NCBI GenBank assembly: GCA_013423325.1
Contig: BLJB01000235.1
Span: 1 to 64,000 of the forward strand
DNA from: Usnea hakonensis
Lineage: Eukaryota > Ascomycota > Lecanoromycetes > Lecanorales > Parmeliaceae
DNA length: 64,000 bases
Direction of reading: 5' to 3'
The notes below the pieces were generated by a model. The model did no database searches. It saw only the letters and a program-made list of their open reading frames with translations, and was not told the origin of the DNA. The translations under genes were made by a program, and so were the position numbers. The stretch's first letter is position 1; each line of letters starts with the position of its first letter. Below are positions 1 through 11,913 of the stretch, piece after piece.

Positions 1-1123
1 ATATAGATTCTATATTTTAAAAAATATATATATATATATTATATATTATTATAATTTTATAATAGAGGAAAAAAAGATAAAGTATAATAACCAATATAAA
101 GAGACGCTATTTACGATAGGTAGGGAACTAGAGAAGGAAGAGATACTACTAGATATAGATATAGAGGGAGATACTCCTTCGGAAAAAGAGAGGTATAATA
201 ATATAGAAATAGAATAAGACGCGACTACCGTATCTATAATATTAATAAGATTAGAAGAGAGTCTAAATATAATACTTCTAATACTTAAAACGCTATTTAA
301 ATAAATATTAGATAAATATTAAAAAATAGAAAATATATTTATAGAAATTATATAAAAGTATATAAAAATCTAAAATAAAATAATTATAAAATTATATATA
401 GAGCTATAATAGAAAAGGAAAAAATAGATTAATTAATAAAAAAAAGAATAAATTAAGAGCTAGACTAGTATACTAATATATTAAGATAGTCTAACCGCTA
501 AATAGAGCTAGAGGAATCTATTTAAAATATTTAAAAGGCCTCTCTCTCGCGCTATAATTTATATAATCTAATCTAAAGATTTAAGAAAATAAAGATAGCT
601 TCTAATATAGATTAAAAATAAGAAAGATAAGAAGAGTATAGAAAAAATAATAAAAAAAATTCTAAAAAAGTTAAAAAATACGCGAATATAAAAAGAGGAG
701 GTTAACTAATTAGAGATAATATACTATCTTTATAATAATAATCTTCTAATTTAAATAATTATAATAGATACTAAGAAGAAATTAGAAAAGAATATATTTT
801 AACTTATAAAAAAATATATATTAATTAAAATAATACGAAAAGTCTATCTAGTAATAGTATATAATATTAGGATTAGAGGGGTTAATACTAGTATATAGCT
901 AGAAATAAAGAAGAGGCTTAAATAAAATAATTAAAAATAATATTTAAATCTAGAGATTATAAAAATTAGATAATTATCTAATAATTATAAAATAAAAAAG
1001 TACTCGTTATTAATATTAAACCTTTTAACCCTAAAGATAGTAGATATTTTAATATTAAATAGACTCGTTAAAGCGAAAGAAATAAAAGTTATAAAGAGGT
1101 TTAACTAGATAGCCTTTTTAATT

Positions 1124-1300
1124 AGATATTATAAGTATTAAGAATATAGTTATATTATAAAAATATATAAAAACGAAGTATAATATATAAAATATAATTA
1201 AATATATAATATCTAAATATATATAATAGTAATATTAATAGTAACTTTAAAATACGCGATATATAGAAAAAAAGGCTATATTATATATAATATAGATTAC
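1124..1300 (+). pseudogene. RIP-mutated CCHC zinc-knuckle region of an older retroelement
   Basis: Plus-strand translation with TAT/TAC read as mutated Cys/His codons gives three consecutive knuckles. The first has exact CX2CX4HX4C spacing (1127-1168). The second is CX2CX3HX4C. The third, near 1250-1300, is looser. Tandem knuckles of this kind end ORF1 of Tad/I-type LINE elements in ascomycetes; a gag protein is the alternative. The remnant extends through about 1-1549 with Lys/Glu-rich residues and is cut by the LTR element at 1554. ORF2 (endonuclease/RT) was not seen. Confidence 0.55.
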
Positions 1301-1553
1301 TAGTTTAAGGTTAAGATAAAGAGATATATAGTAAAAAGATTTATAAAGAAAAGGCTATTTTATAGTTAATATTAATAGAAAATAAATAGTAAGGAGAGTT
1401 AAAGAGGGGAAAAAGAGCTAAAAATAAAGAAATCTATAGTCTTAATCTAAAGAAGTAAACCCAAAGAACTAAAAGCTATACTTCGAGAAAAGATTAAAAA
1501 GAGTATAAACTAGGACCGAGAACTTAGCGAGGAGGAGTTAATCTAAATCTAGA

Positions 1554-1746
1554 TATAACAGCAGTCACTAATTAGTAACATAGTATAAATAGTAGCAAGT
1601 AAATACAAGTAGTTATATTATACTATAGAAGTAAATATAAAGATATAGAGTAAATTATAGCCCGAAGACTAAGATCATTCTAAGTTAGATCTAGAAGCTA
1701 GCCCTATATAGACTAGTCCGATCCGGACCTTCTAGTATTATAATAG
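1554..1746 (-). repeat. LTR (3' LTR of the minus-strand element)
   Basis: This 193-bp stretch aligns without gaps to 8976-9168. Most differences are C/T or G/A transitions, as expected from RIP acting separately on the two copies. Outer and inner edges were set where similarity stops, so the true TG..CA ends, themselves RIP targets, may be off by a few bases. The polypurine-like tract lies immediately inside at 1747-1756. Confidence 0.85.
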
Positions 1747-2371
1747 TTACCCCTATTTTAATATACTTATCGTCTTAGTAAGCCGCTATAAAATATAGCT
1801 AGAAAGTAAGTAAATTATACTAGAAATTATAGTAGTAATAAATAGGATATATATAATATAATATTATAAAGTAGTAATTAATCTCTTCTATACTATACTA
1901 ATTATTATAGAAGACTTAATAATATAATAGGAATCCGGTTTTTAATATTACTATAATATTTACTATTCCTTAGGAATTACCTAGTAACGGCTATATATAA
2001 ATAGTATATATATCTCTAACTAACTACTAGGTTAATAAGGAAGGTTATAATTATATTATTAATATTATAGATAGCTTTATAGAAGGTTTAGATAATATTA
2101 CTACTATAATCGTTTTACTCTTATCTTTAGAAGTCCTAGGAGTAGTCCTAGAAGTCTATAAATAGCCGAGTTTTAACTATATTAGGGTTATAGGACCGGA
2201 TTTACTAGAGACTAGAAGGTTATCCGCGGAAGGCTTCTTTACTATTAAAGCTATATTATTACTTATAGAAGGCTTCTATAGATAGATAGATAAATCCGTA
2301 ATAGGCTTCTATAGGCCGATATTATTAGTAGTAGTAACCGGGCGACTAGAAGTAGTAATCTTTAGACGCTT

Positions 2372-2477
2372 ATTATATTCCTTAATTAATTCTAGTACGT
2401 TATTAAGATCTTTAATATTATATTAGATAGTAAATTCCGGGCTATATCTAGTCTATCTTATTAAATACTTAATATAC
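2372..2477 (-). pseudogene. RIP-mutated chromodomain at the pol C-terminus
   Basis: Minus-strand translation reads YIKYLIR*TRYSPEFTI*YN and then IKDLNNVLELIKEYN. This matches the chromodomain core YLVKWKGYxxxxxTWE..ENLxxAxxLIxEY, with Trp codons turned into stops. A chromodomain after integrase places the element in the chromovirus branch of Ty3/gypsy; in the family it helps target insertion to heterochromatin. Confidence 0.8.
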
Positions 2478-2899
2478 TATCTAGTTCCTTAATATAATTA
2501 ACGTCTATTTAGTAGCTTCTTAATAATATAGATATCTATATTACCTTCTATAAATATTATAGTAGGGTATATAGATTAAGGCCGATAGTAGGGATCCTTA
2601 ATAAAACTAGAATATAATTCTAGATATATTATTAAAATTACTAGATATATACTCTAGTATAATAGAAGATTAAGTTAATATATAAGGTTCTCGATCTTTT
2701 TAAGAACCTTAAATAGCTTTACTCTTTATATATCTAGTTTCCTAGAAGTTACTAATAGAATATAGTACCCTTTATATAATTAGAGTAATATATAGTCTTC
2801 TTCCTTAAGGTTAAATAGTATATATATTTAGTTATAATAGTATTTAGCTCTTATTTAAGTAAAGGCTATAGCGTCTATAATAGTAAATCTTATTATACC

Positions 2900-3430
2900 C
2901 GGGTTAATTTATATAGGATTAGGATCTATATCTAGTTTCTATAGATTTAGAGCGGTAATAGGCGTAAATCTATAGGTAGTCTTATTCGGTATTTTACTAG
3001 TACTAGTAGAAATAGAGTTATTTAGATACGCCTAGAGGCGTAATAATATTATAAACTATTTATATAGATTATCTAAAGTTTTTAGATAATATTATAAAGT
3101 TATTTTAATAGTTTAATTTATTCTCTTATTCTATCTATCCGATTATAGATAATAGGTAGTACTATAGAGTAGACTAACCCCTAATAATTTAAATAGTTTA
3201 GATTAGAGATCTACTAAGAACTTTTTATTATAATCTAATAATATTACTTTTAGAAGACCCTAGTCTATTAGCGCTAGTTAGTTAAATAAAGTCTTCGTCT
3301 AGTCTTTTATATCCTAAATTAATTTATTTAGTACTATAGTAATTCGTTTAGTAAATTTATAAATTATTAATATTACTATATCGTAGCCTTTTTTAATTAG
3401 GGGAAATAAGAGAATAAAGTTAATAATAAT
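2900..3430 (-). pseudogene. RIP-mutated gypsy integrase core
   Basis: Minus-strand translation around 3270-3090 gives GLLKVILLDYNKKF, then LFKLLGVSLLYSTTYYL, then LYYLKTLDNLYKWF-like residues after reading through stops. These correspond to the integrase blocks LPxxIxSDRxxxF, LGxxxxxSTAYHPQxDGQ and the following helix of Ty3/gypsy integrases. The family's second catalytic Asp (SDR) appears as LDY. Downstream residues continue toward a chromodomain, so pol was a single polyprotein. Confidence 0.82.
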
Positions 3431-4449
3431 AATATAGAAAAATATTAGTAGTAAATTAATTAGCTATATAAAGCTATATAATATATACTACCTTATCTAG
3501 TAAATCTAATATTCTAGATAATAATATATATACTCCCGGATATACTTTACTATATTTCAGATATACTAGACGGAAGCCTTTTTTAAATAATAAGTATATT
3601 CTAGATACTTATCTCTATATATTATTTATAGTACTTCCTTAATATAATTACTTAGAATATATAGCCTTCTAGTAGTATATATATAATTACTAGTAATAGT
3701 ATTAAGTTAAAAAATAAGACTATTAGGCTCCTAGGTAAAAGGAAGCTTTACGGTACCCTTACTACTATTAGTACTAAAAACCTTATTAGTATTAAGGACC
3801 TTATAAATATATATATAAATAGGGTCCTTATAATAGCCCTCTAAAAGTTATTACTTAAATTTCTATAATATTTCTACTAGTATAGTAGTAAAGTAGTAAG
3901 TAGAATATAGAAGTAAGGATTTAGGATCCTTAATCTCTATTTCTAAAAATATAAATAATATATCTAGCTTATCTTTTTATACTATAGTAGGCCTCTAACT
4001 ACTTTCTAGCCTAGATAGAGTATTAAATATTATATATAGTTTTCCAGGCTTATAGTAAATAATAAGCTTAAAGCGTTATAGATAATCTAATATCTATATA
4101 AGGCGTAGATTTATTTTATCTATATTACTAGTAGTAAGAGAAGTCTATTTAGTAATTTCTAATATTAATCTATAATTTATAAAGATTATAGTAGTAGTCT
4201 TTAATAATTCTATTATATATCGAATTTTATATACTATCTATATAATATTTACTAACTCTAACTTAGTTAGCTAGTACCTTAACTTGGCGCTATTAATAAT
4301 TCGGTTTAAGAAGAGGATTAGTTTAATATCTTTTCTAATAGAGTATAATAAAGATTAGTCTAATAAAACCTCTATAGAAGACTTTAATAGAGTAAGTAAA
4401 TTTTATAATATTTAGAACCTTTTAATATAATATATTATAGTACTAATTC

Positions 4450-5200
4450 TAGCCTCTTTACTAGAATCTAGATTAATAAATAAAGGTCTAGTAGAATTAA
4501 AGTAAACTAGAAAGGTAAACTTATTTAGAGTAGCTTATATAATCTAGAAAGATTTATACTCTACTTTAATAAAGTCGAATTATATCTTTATTATAAAGGT
4601 CTTCTAGATAGATCTTTAAGGTACTCCCTTAAATAGCTCCGTTTTTCTATTCTATAATAGCTTACTAATTCTAATATACTTCTTAATATACTTATAGAGC
4701 TAGTATATTAATCCTAAATAAGTTTTAAACTTTTATAATATATCTAGAAAGATAAGTAAGCTAATAGTATAAATCTTATCTTTAGAAGTAATAAGGCCTA
4801 TTAAATTAATATATTTATCTAGGAGTTTAATTAACGGGTAAGCTATAAAGGTCTTAATAGACTAAATATAGATATATATCTAGATAAGTGTTTAGAAGAC
4901 TCGCTCGAGGTATACTAGATATTCCTAAAGAGTCTTAGAGGCGATAATAATATTATTAATATAGGCTTTCGTAAAGTCTTTAAATAGTTTTAGGATATAT
5001 TTAATTTATCTTTATATATAAGCGACCGATCCTTTATAGCCTATAATTACTATATTAAAAGTTTTTAGTCTCTATAACTAATAATAGTTTATTTATAGCG
5101 GTCTTCTCTTTATAGAAAAAGGATCGAGTATCTAGGATTATAATATAAGGGTAGCCTCTTATAAAGGCGATTATATCCGTTTAGAGAGAGACTAGGTATA
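4450..5200 (-). pseudogene. RIP-mutated reverse transcriptase / RNase H segment
   Basis: Minus-strand translation keeps the gypsy RT layout: an ILDTRSFFY block (normally LDxxSxFxQ), then a block ending in AYINNIIIAS at 4940-4966, the position of the catalytic YxDD box. A NLIGLITSKDKI segment follows (about 4790-4830), then an LGLIY..LYKYIKKYI segment and a TRPLFINLDSS-like start of the RNase H domain near 4460. Both catalytic Asp codons read AAT (Asn) instead of GAT/GAC, which is a G-to-A change. Several stops interrupt the frame. The gene is dead. Confidence 0.85.
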
Positions 5201-8200
5201 TATTATTTTAAACTATCTTATTTAATTTTCTAATATTTATTACTAGCCTATTATTATGTTTCCCGTTTAGTAGAGTTTTCTAGATAATAAAGATTAGCTA
5301 GCTAAATAGCGTACTTTCTATTCTAATAGAGTCTATCTAGAATAGTTAGCCCTAAGTATATAGTTTATTAAAGACTCGATTAACTACTTCTCTCTCCTTT
5401 ATATCTAATAGATAAATCTAGACTTTAATCGGAGTATACTTTTTCTAGTCTATCTATAAGAGAATTTTTATCTAGTATTATTCTAATAAGTCTATAAAAG
5501 ATCTATAGTCTTTCTAAAGCTCTAGATAAACCTTTATAAGCTTATAAAAGGGTACTATAATATTACTATTTTTATAGATAATAATACTATTAGCTATTTT
5601 AGTTTCTTTAATAGTTAATAATTTAGCGAGCTTAGAACTCCTTATAATAATAAGCTCCTTATAGTACTATACTTCCTTCTTCTAAAATATTAAATCTAGC
5701 TTAATAAGATTAACTTCTAACGTAGTATCTAATGTAGTAAGATAGTAGTTATCGTAGTTAATTTCTAATATAGTACTTAAACGTAAGTATCTAGAAAAGA
5801 CTACGGGCTTACTAATATTATTCCTAATAATAATTAAATAGAACGAATTATTAATAAGATAAGTATATAATAAGATTACTAAGATACTAGGCTCGAATAA
5901 AAAATCCTAGTTATTTAGTAAAATAATATAAAAGACTAGAATAATTATTTAGCTATTTAATAGTACTATTATTTTCTACTCTATTACTATAGACTTTATT
6001 ATAATACTATAAATTCTAGGCTTAAGATTAATTTCTACTATAGTATTATATAATCTAATATATATCTAGCCCCTAGAAGTTATAATATTAATCTTTTCTA
6101 GGCTAATAATATCTATTTCTAGTAGTATTTTAGCTTTTAAATTATCGATAAGATAGGCTTCCCTAGTTAATTTAGTATAGACGTCTTTACTAAAGTACTT
6201 TCTAGGAAGATATATTTCTAGAAATATATATTCTTAAGTAGAGTAGTAATTACTACTAATTCCCTAGACTAATATTAGTAAGGCTATTATTCGGATATAG
6301 ATTTCTAAGAGTTACTCTAAAAGAAAAGCCTAGTTAATTAATATAACTAAGTATCTAGAATCTATATAGATTACTATTACTATTATAATAGTAGTTAATA
6401 TAATAAAAAGAGTTAGGAAGTAATAATTATAGAACCTAAATCCAGTATTAAGATTAGTAATTATAATAGTAGCTTCTATTATTTTAACCTCTCTATAGAA
6501 TATAGTAGCTTATTACGATCAAGACTAAGAATCGGAACGATAATAATAAGTATCACTATTTCTATAGAATTTCTATTCTAAGGATAAAAGAGTACGATTC
6601 GAAAATACTAGATACAAAGTAGCCCCGCTAAGGCCTAAGCGAGTAGGCCTTATAGGGCTAAGAAAGAAGGCCTTACAGGGCTAAAGGTAGGAAGCAGGGG
6701 TAGTACCATAACATAGCTACGATAAGAGTAGCTATAGAAGGCTTTAATAGATAGTCTTTAGTACGAATATATTTATATAGTAAATTATTAGATAGAAATT
6801 TTGATTAGTAATAATAGTATATATAGACTATTACTAGCGAGGCTACTAAGGTAGTCGGGGTATCTTCTTTCTTAGACTAATAGCTAGAATTATAGTAGTC
6901 GATATTAGGATTCTCTAGATAATAGCCGTTTAGATTAGATAGATTAGAAAATTATTAGTTATTATCTTTTTCTATCTCCTTATTATCTTTTATAGTAGCG
7001 TATACTATAGGCTTCTACTACTAAACCTTTTTATTAAAAGGTTTCTTCTAACTATTAGTAGTAGACTTTTATATCGGCTTTAAAGGTAACCCTTTTACTA
7101 CGTTTTCTAATAGTAATAGCTACTTAATAGGTAGTAGTCTAGAAGCGTAAGGCTAATCTAAGTATTATAGATAGTTATTATTATAGTTCTAATAAAGATA
7201 GTAGGGAATATCGGCTAGAGATTATCTATAGTATAGTATAAACTTTTATTCTAGATATTATTATTATTAATCTTATTACTTTATAGCTTATTTTTTAGAG
7301 AAGTAATTAATATTATTAAAGTTATAAAAGCCTAATATAGAGCGTCTAGTAAACTCTATCTATATATCTATTTAGGTATCTAGTTATTCTATAAACCCTT
7401 TTATAATAGTAGTACTAGAGGGTTCTAATATATAGATCCTAAATTTAATTACTAGATTATTTTAGACTATTATTAGCTATCTCTAGACTATAAATATTTA
7501 AGCTACCTTAATATACTAAAAGATATTCTAAATAAAATTATAAGAGTATATATAATTTCTAGTATTATTAAGGGTATACTTCTTCTTCTAAAATAGTTTT
7601 TAGACCTTAAGAGTCTAAGTTTTAAATTACTTAATAAGCTAGTTATATTAGCCCTCTAGTAATACTATCTATAATAAATCCTTTTTAGTATTACTAAGCT
7701 TAATAGAATACTAGCTTTACGGCTCTTCTCGGAAATATTTAGAGAGTATAGTATATAATTTTTTAAAAGGCTATAGCTTTATAAAGTCTTTTAATCTATT
7801 AATAAAAATATATATATCTCGATAAAATAAGTAATAGCTAACTATAATAATAGGAGTATTATCTAAATCTTTAAGACTATTATTAAAGAATCCTACTTTT
7901 TCGGCCTTCTAATCTCGCTAACTAGAATTAACTACTACGGTAGTAGAAGTAGATAATAATACTATAATAGACTCTACTATAATAGTAGTAAAGATTAATC
8001 TAATTAAAATAATAATTATATTCTATTATTTAGTAGTAAAGCTAGTAACTAGGGTACCTTATAGCTACCTACTAGAGCTTTCCCTAGTATTACTATTAAT
8101 TATTAGATTTCGGGATTCTAGTACCTTTTCTAGATTTCGAAATAATAATTAACCTTAAGGTATATCTTTAGTCTAGTTACTAAATACTAAAGGCGTTAGA

Positions 8201-8975
8201 GTAGACTATAGATAATAAAGAATATATAGAGTATTAAAGTTAAAACTATTAAGATCTCGCTTAAAAACTATTTTATTAATAGTTTAGACTTACGGCTAGT
8301 AGTATATAGATAATATTAATTATAATTATTATTCTTAATCTAATAAATTAGAAGATAGAGGCGAGATTATTCTATTAGTAATATATTAAATAATATATTT
8401 TATCTACCTTAATAAGTCTTTTATAAAGGCGTAATTAGTATATAAAAAGGTAATAATCTTATAGATATAAGTAATAATTTACTCGCTTAGAAGATTAGGT
8501 AGTACTATAAAAGACTTAGAGTACTACTAAAGGCTCTTAGTAATAAACGGGAGTAGTAGTAGGCTTTAATAGCTAGCTTTCTAGACTAAGCTAGTAGTAG
8601 AAGTAATAGTAATTAGAATAGGCTTTAGAAAAGAAGCTAGAAGAAAAGTAGGTAGTAGCTTCCTAAGGTAGATAGAAGCCTCCGACTAGAAGCCTTTACT
8701 AGGCAAGTACTTAGTAAGACCTCCTAATAGAAAATCTAGTATAGTAGATAAGCCGTCTAGTATAGTACTATTATAATTAATAACTAGGAGTCGATATAGA
8801 GGTAGTAATTATAGTAATTATAGCGATAGCGGAAAGTAGATCTCTATACTAAGATCCTAAAGTAGGAATTAGTAGTAGAAATAAATAATTTCTATCGTAA
8901 CTAATAGAGGACTCGGAAAGATAGTAAGCGACTAATTAATAATAATAGCTTACTATAGTAAGTATTACTACTAAC

Positions 8976-9168
8976 TATAATAGTAATTACTAATTAGTAA
9001 TATAATATAAATAGTAGTAAGTAAATACAAGTAGTTATATTATACTATAGAAGTAAATATAAAGATATAGAGTAAATTATAGCCCAAAGGCCAAGATTAC
9101 TCCAAGTTAGATCTAGAAGCTAGCCCTATATAGACTAGTCCGATCCGGACCTTCTAGTATCATAATAG
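8976..9168 (-). repeat. LTR (5' LTR of the minus-strand element)
   Basis: This is the partner of the 1554-1746 repeat and has the same length. It would be the upstream LTR of the minus-strand element. A primer-binding site should lie just inside (left of 8976), but that stretch is too mutated to assign a tRNA. It is followed on the right by TAGA (9169-9172), matching the four bases before the other LTR. Confidence 0.85.
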
Positions 9169-9172
9169 TAGA

Positions 9173-9640
9173 TTAAGATTATTAAAATTTAAGCTTTAGA
9201 GAAGGAAATCGTAATAGAAAGAATATAAGTAATAAAAAAACTCTAATAAAGATATAACTAAAGTAGTATTTAAATCTATATATAGATAGTAATATATATA
9301 TAGAAAAATAGTAAGGTTTTTCCCTAATAGTATATATATAAGATAATAGTATTAAATAGTTTTCTTACTATAAGTTAATAAGAGTTAAAGGATCCCGTAA
9401 TTACCTTTCAAAATTTAGGTAGACATAACATATAAATTTAAATTCAAATTCAAAAAAAAAATAATTTTATAATTTTATTATTATTCTTATTCTTTTTTTT
9501 CTTCCTTATCTTTTATTAGAATAGAAGAGAGATTTTATTATTTTCTTCTCCTTCTTTTTTAATAATAAGGGGAGAGTTTAGTCTAGCCTAAAAAAATTAG
9601 AACTATAATAAAATACGATATTATATAGCTACTAACCAAA
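9173..9640. repeat. AT-rich tail to the right of the LTR element
   Basis: Positions 9173-9400 look like the same RIP-mutated material as the left flank. If the LTR element and one TAGA copy are removed, the left and right flanks join without a shift in the zinc-knuckle frame, which fits insertion into an older element. Around 9441-9462 an A-rich run (TTCAAATTCAAAAAAAAAA-like) could be an old LINE 3' tail. From 9,400 on, ordinary CpA/TpG dinucleotides return. Confidence 0.45.
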
Positions 9641-9643
9641 TTT

Positions 9644-9740
9644 GGGGGGGTATACGCCTAGGGGACTCGGGGGTGTACGCCTAGGGGTTTAGGGGGTGTA
9701 CGCCTAGGGGAAGGGGGTGTACGAATAGGCCTAGCCTATA
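9644..9740 (+). repeat. G-rich tandem repeat at the heterochromatin edge
   Basis: About four copies of a 21-26 bp unit, GGGGGTGTACGCCTAGGGG plus a 2-4 bp spacer (ACTC, TTTA, AA), lie head to tail; the last copy is diverged (GTACGAATAGGCC). The plus strand carries seven runs of four or more G within about 75 bases, so several G-quadruplex foldings are possible. It separates RIP-mutated DNA on the left from normal-composition DNA on the right. Confidence 0.85.
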
Positions 9741-10132
9741 ATAATAGGAAAGAAAAATGGGATCACTGCAGGTCACCACATATGGACTTGAGGGTTAGGG
9801 CAAGACTACGCTAAACCAGCTTGAGAAAAGTCGGTGTACATGATAATACTATTACACAAACATATAAGTATGTAGAGTATACTTCTATCTTGCAAGTCAA
9901 AGGCAGTCTTTGTATCTTCTATCCTGTATTTATATATATATAGTACGACTTGCCTTCGATCCAAGAGTCGTTACCTACACCCTTGCAGCGTTGAAACTTG
10001 CACTGCCCGATTCTATGTATTCGTACCTTTTTAGTCTATATGTCTAACCAACCAGCGTCTGCCTGATACATTTATCTTTGCACCATCTCAGCACATGGTG
10101 TAATTCCAAGAGATGGAAACTACTTCACCAGC
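9741..10132. promoter_or_regulatory. Upstream region of the first MFS gene
   Basis: This 392-bp non-coding stretch has normal base composition. A TATA-like run (TATTTATATATATATAG) lies near 9926-9942, about 190 bp before the start codon. No reading frame or RNA gene was seen. Any promoter role rests on position only. Confidence 0.35.
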
Positions 10133-11913
10133 ATGACTACTTCTTCCTTCGACAATGAGCGCCAGCCTCTCCTGCCACCGCTCGATGGGCATGCTCAAAG
10201 ACCTAGTGGAGACACAATATGGAAACGGCTTGTCCGTTTCATTCTTGATGTCAAGACATTCTTGCTGGGAAACCCTATTATTGTCTGTACATTTTGCTTG
10301 CAGTTCTGTACCTACTTCGCCAAGCACATGGTTGAAGTCCCGACCATCAAGTTGTTCGAACAAGCCATTTGCAATCGATACTACTTCGAACAATCTATGC
10401 ACCCGCGGCTCACGGCGTCAAATATCGACGAGGGATTGTGCAAAATCCCTGCTATTCAGATTGAACTGGCCACTCTCACAGGCCTGAAATTCACCTTCGA
10501 TGCGTTGCCGGGGCTTTTGACTGCATTGTATTATGGATCAATCGCAGACAGGTATGATTTCTAAGATGGTTAATTTATATTTCTTGCTTATTTGGGCACC
10601 GCAGACTTGGTAGGCGGCTTGTGCTTGCCCTTTGTTGCGTGGGGACTTTATGTAGTCTTATATGGATCCTCTTCATCTGCCATGCCAGTACGAATTTGCC
10701 GATAAAGCTCGTATGGCTATCTTCACTTTTTCTCTGCGTGGGTGGCTCTCAACGGGTGGCCAAAGGAATGACTTTCACCATCATTGCCGACGCGGTCGAT
10801 AAATCGTACAGGTGATGATGCTCCAGCACCAGCGATGGTGATGACATAGGCTGACGCAAGCTAGGACGAGATGCATGTATTTACTTGCAGGTATCCCTCA
10901 CCTGACAACATTGTTGGCACCCCCGCTGTCCGGTCTATTGATGCTCATCAGAATATGGTTGCCCTTTGCTGTTTCCATTGGTGCACTGACTCTAGGTCTG
11001 CTGATAATTATCTTTATGCCCGAGTCGCTAAGACATGACTCGTCTGCGCCGAAGAGCCCCCTTCTTGGCGCTGGTGACACACTCACTGGCACAGACTCGG
11101 GCGAAGGGACTATTACCCCTGCGGAGCAGCTTCCCCGTGGGATCCACGATCGCCTGCCCAGTCCAAGTCCTGAGAATAGGGACTGGTGGAGGGATATCAT
11201 CGTTCTCCTGCAAATGCCGGGACTTCCCTTTTGCTACCTCTTTTTCTTTCTCAAACCGCTTGCAATGATCAGCAAAGCTTTTGTGTACCAATATGCTTCA
11301 TATAATTTCCACTGGGGGTTGAGCCAGACCACTTGGCTGAGGTTTTCTCAGGCTGGAGGATCATCTTTGGCAACGCTGGTGGTTCTGCCGCTGTTGTCTT
11401 CTCTATTAAATCGGAGAGGACTTCGTGCGCAAATGCTCGATCTCAACGTCATCCGTTTGTCTTTACTAGTGGCAGTGACGGGCTTCGTAATGTTACAATT
11501 ATCATACTACAGCTGGATGCTGCTGCTGGGTAGGTGAAGCATGGCTTCTTCTTTTTTTTGGAAATGGTGCTCTGGATGGCTGACTGCGTCATCAGCACTC
11601 TTCATCTGCGGCATGAGTGAAGGGGAAGAGCCTGCGCTGCAGGGTCTCGCCACTTCCCTCATAGATCGTGCGTACCATGCCAGACTGTTTACTTCGGTCG
11701 CAGTGGTCGAGATCCTCGCAAAGCTCATTGGCGGCCCAATGATGGGCAAGTTGTTCTCCATTGGGCATGCTAAATCGAGCGGGATATGCTTCTCAGTGTC
11801 CGCGGTAAGTCGGTCGATACACTCTTCGGGGCCGACACAGATTGACACGCCACTTGCAGATCATTCTCTTTGTTCTCGTGATCATTGCATGTGCACAAAG
11901 GGTCAAACGTTAA
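10133..11913 (+). CDS. Major facilitator superfamily (MFS) transporter
   Basis: Five exons: 10133-10551, 10605-10811, 10865-11529, 11596-11804, 11860-11913 (517 aa). All introns are 53-66 bp with GT..AG ends, and frames join cleanly. The first junction rebuilds an ADRLGRR motif, the MFS motif A loop after TM2. The rest shows alternating hydrophobic helices, a hydrophilic central loop after PESLRHDS (about residues 261-315), a second bundle and a short basic C-terminus (QRVKR). The N-terminus is cytosolic, with a QPLLPPL dileucine-like stretch. It resembles fungal drug/solute H+ antiporter-like MFS proteins; the substrate is unknown. It is the first intact gene beside the transposon island. 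Confidence 0.85.

Larger units (their letters stand above)
1554..9168 (-). mobile_element. Degenerate Ty3/gypsy chromovirus-type LTR retrotransposon
   Basis: Two 193-bp direct repeats (1554-1746, 8976-9168) bound about 7.2 kb. A purine-rich tract (minus strand AAAATAGGGG, 1747-1756) abuts the left LTR, so the element runs on the minus strand from 9168 to 1554. Minus-strand conceptual translation gives, in order: a reverse transcriptase core (about 5200-4790), the RT/RNase H segment (about 4850-4450), an integrase core (about 3430-2900) and a chromodomain (about 2477-2372). This pol order plus a C-terminal chromodomain defines chromoviruses. All frames carry many stops, mostly TAA/TAG from mutated Gln/Trp codons. 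No gag could be recognised in 8900-6800. The element is not autonomous. TAGA is present on both outer edges (1550-1553, 9169-9172) as a possible target-site duplication. Confidence 0.88.
1..9640. repeat. AT-rich RIP-mutated transposon island
   Basis: The whole stretch is extremely A+T rich, full of TpA, and nearly free of CpA and TpG. This is the dinucleotide signature left by repeat-induced point mutation, which changes C to T (and G to A) in duplicated DNA of ascomycetes. No open reading frame survives. Conceptual reading through the mutations reveals nested retrotransposon remnants, listed separately. The block ends rather sharply between 9,380 and 9,760, where CpA/TpG reappear. Such blocks are usually heterochromatic; that state is inferred. 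Confidence 0.93.

Noticed and set aside
1..9640. CRISPR array, centromere or bacterial-type insertion in the AT-rich block
   Set aside because: No regular spaced repeats were found, the composition is explained by RIP, and retrotransposon domains can be read through the mutations. A centromere cannot be judged from one short block.
9780..9800. GGGTTAGGG near the island edge, as a telomere remnant
   Set aside because: Only a single, non-tandem copy is present; no subtelomeric repeat array was seen.
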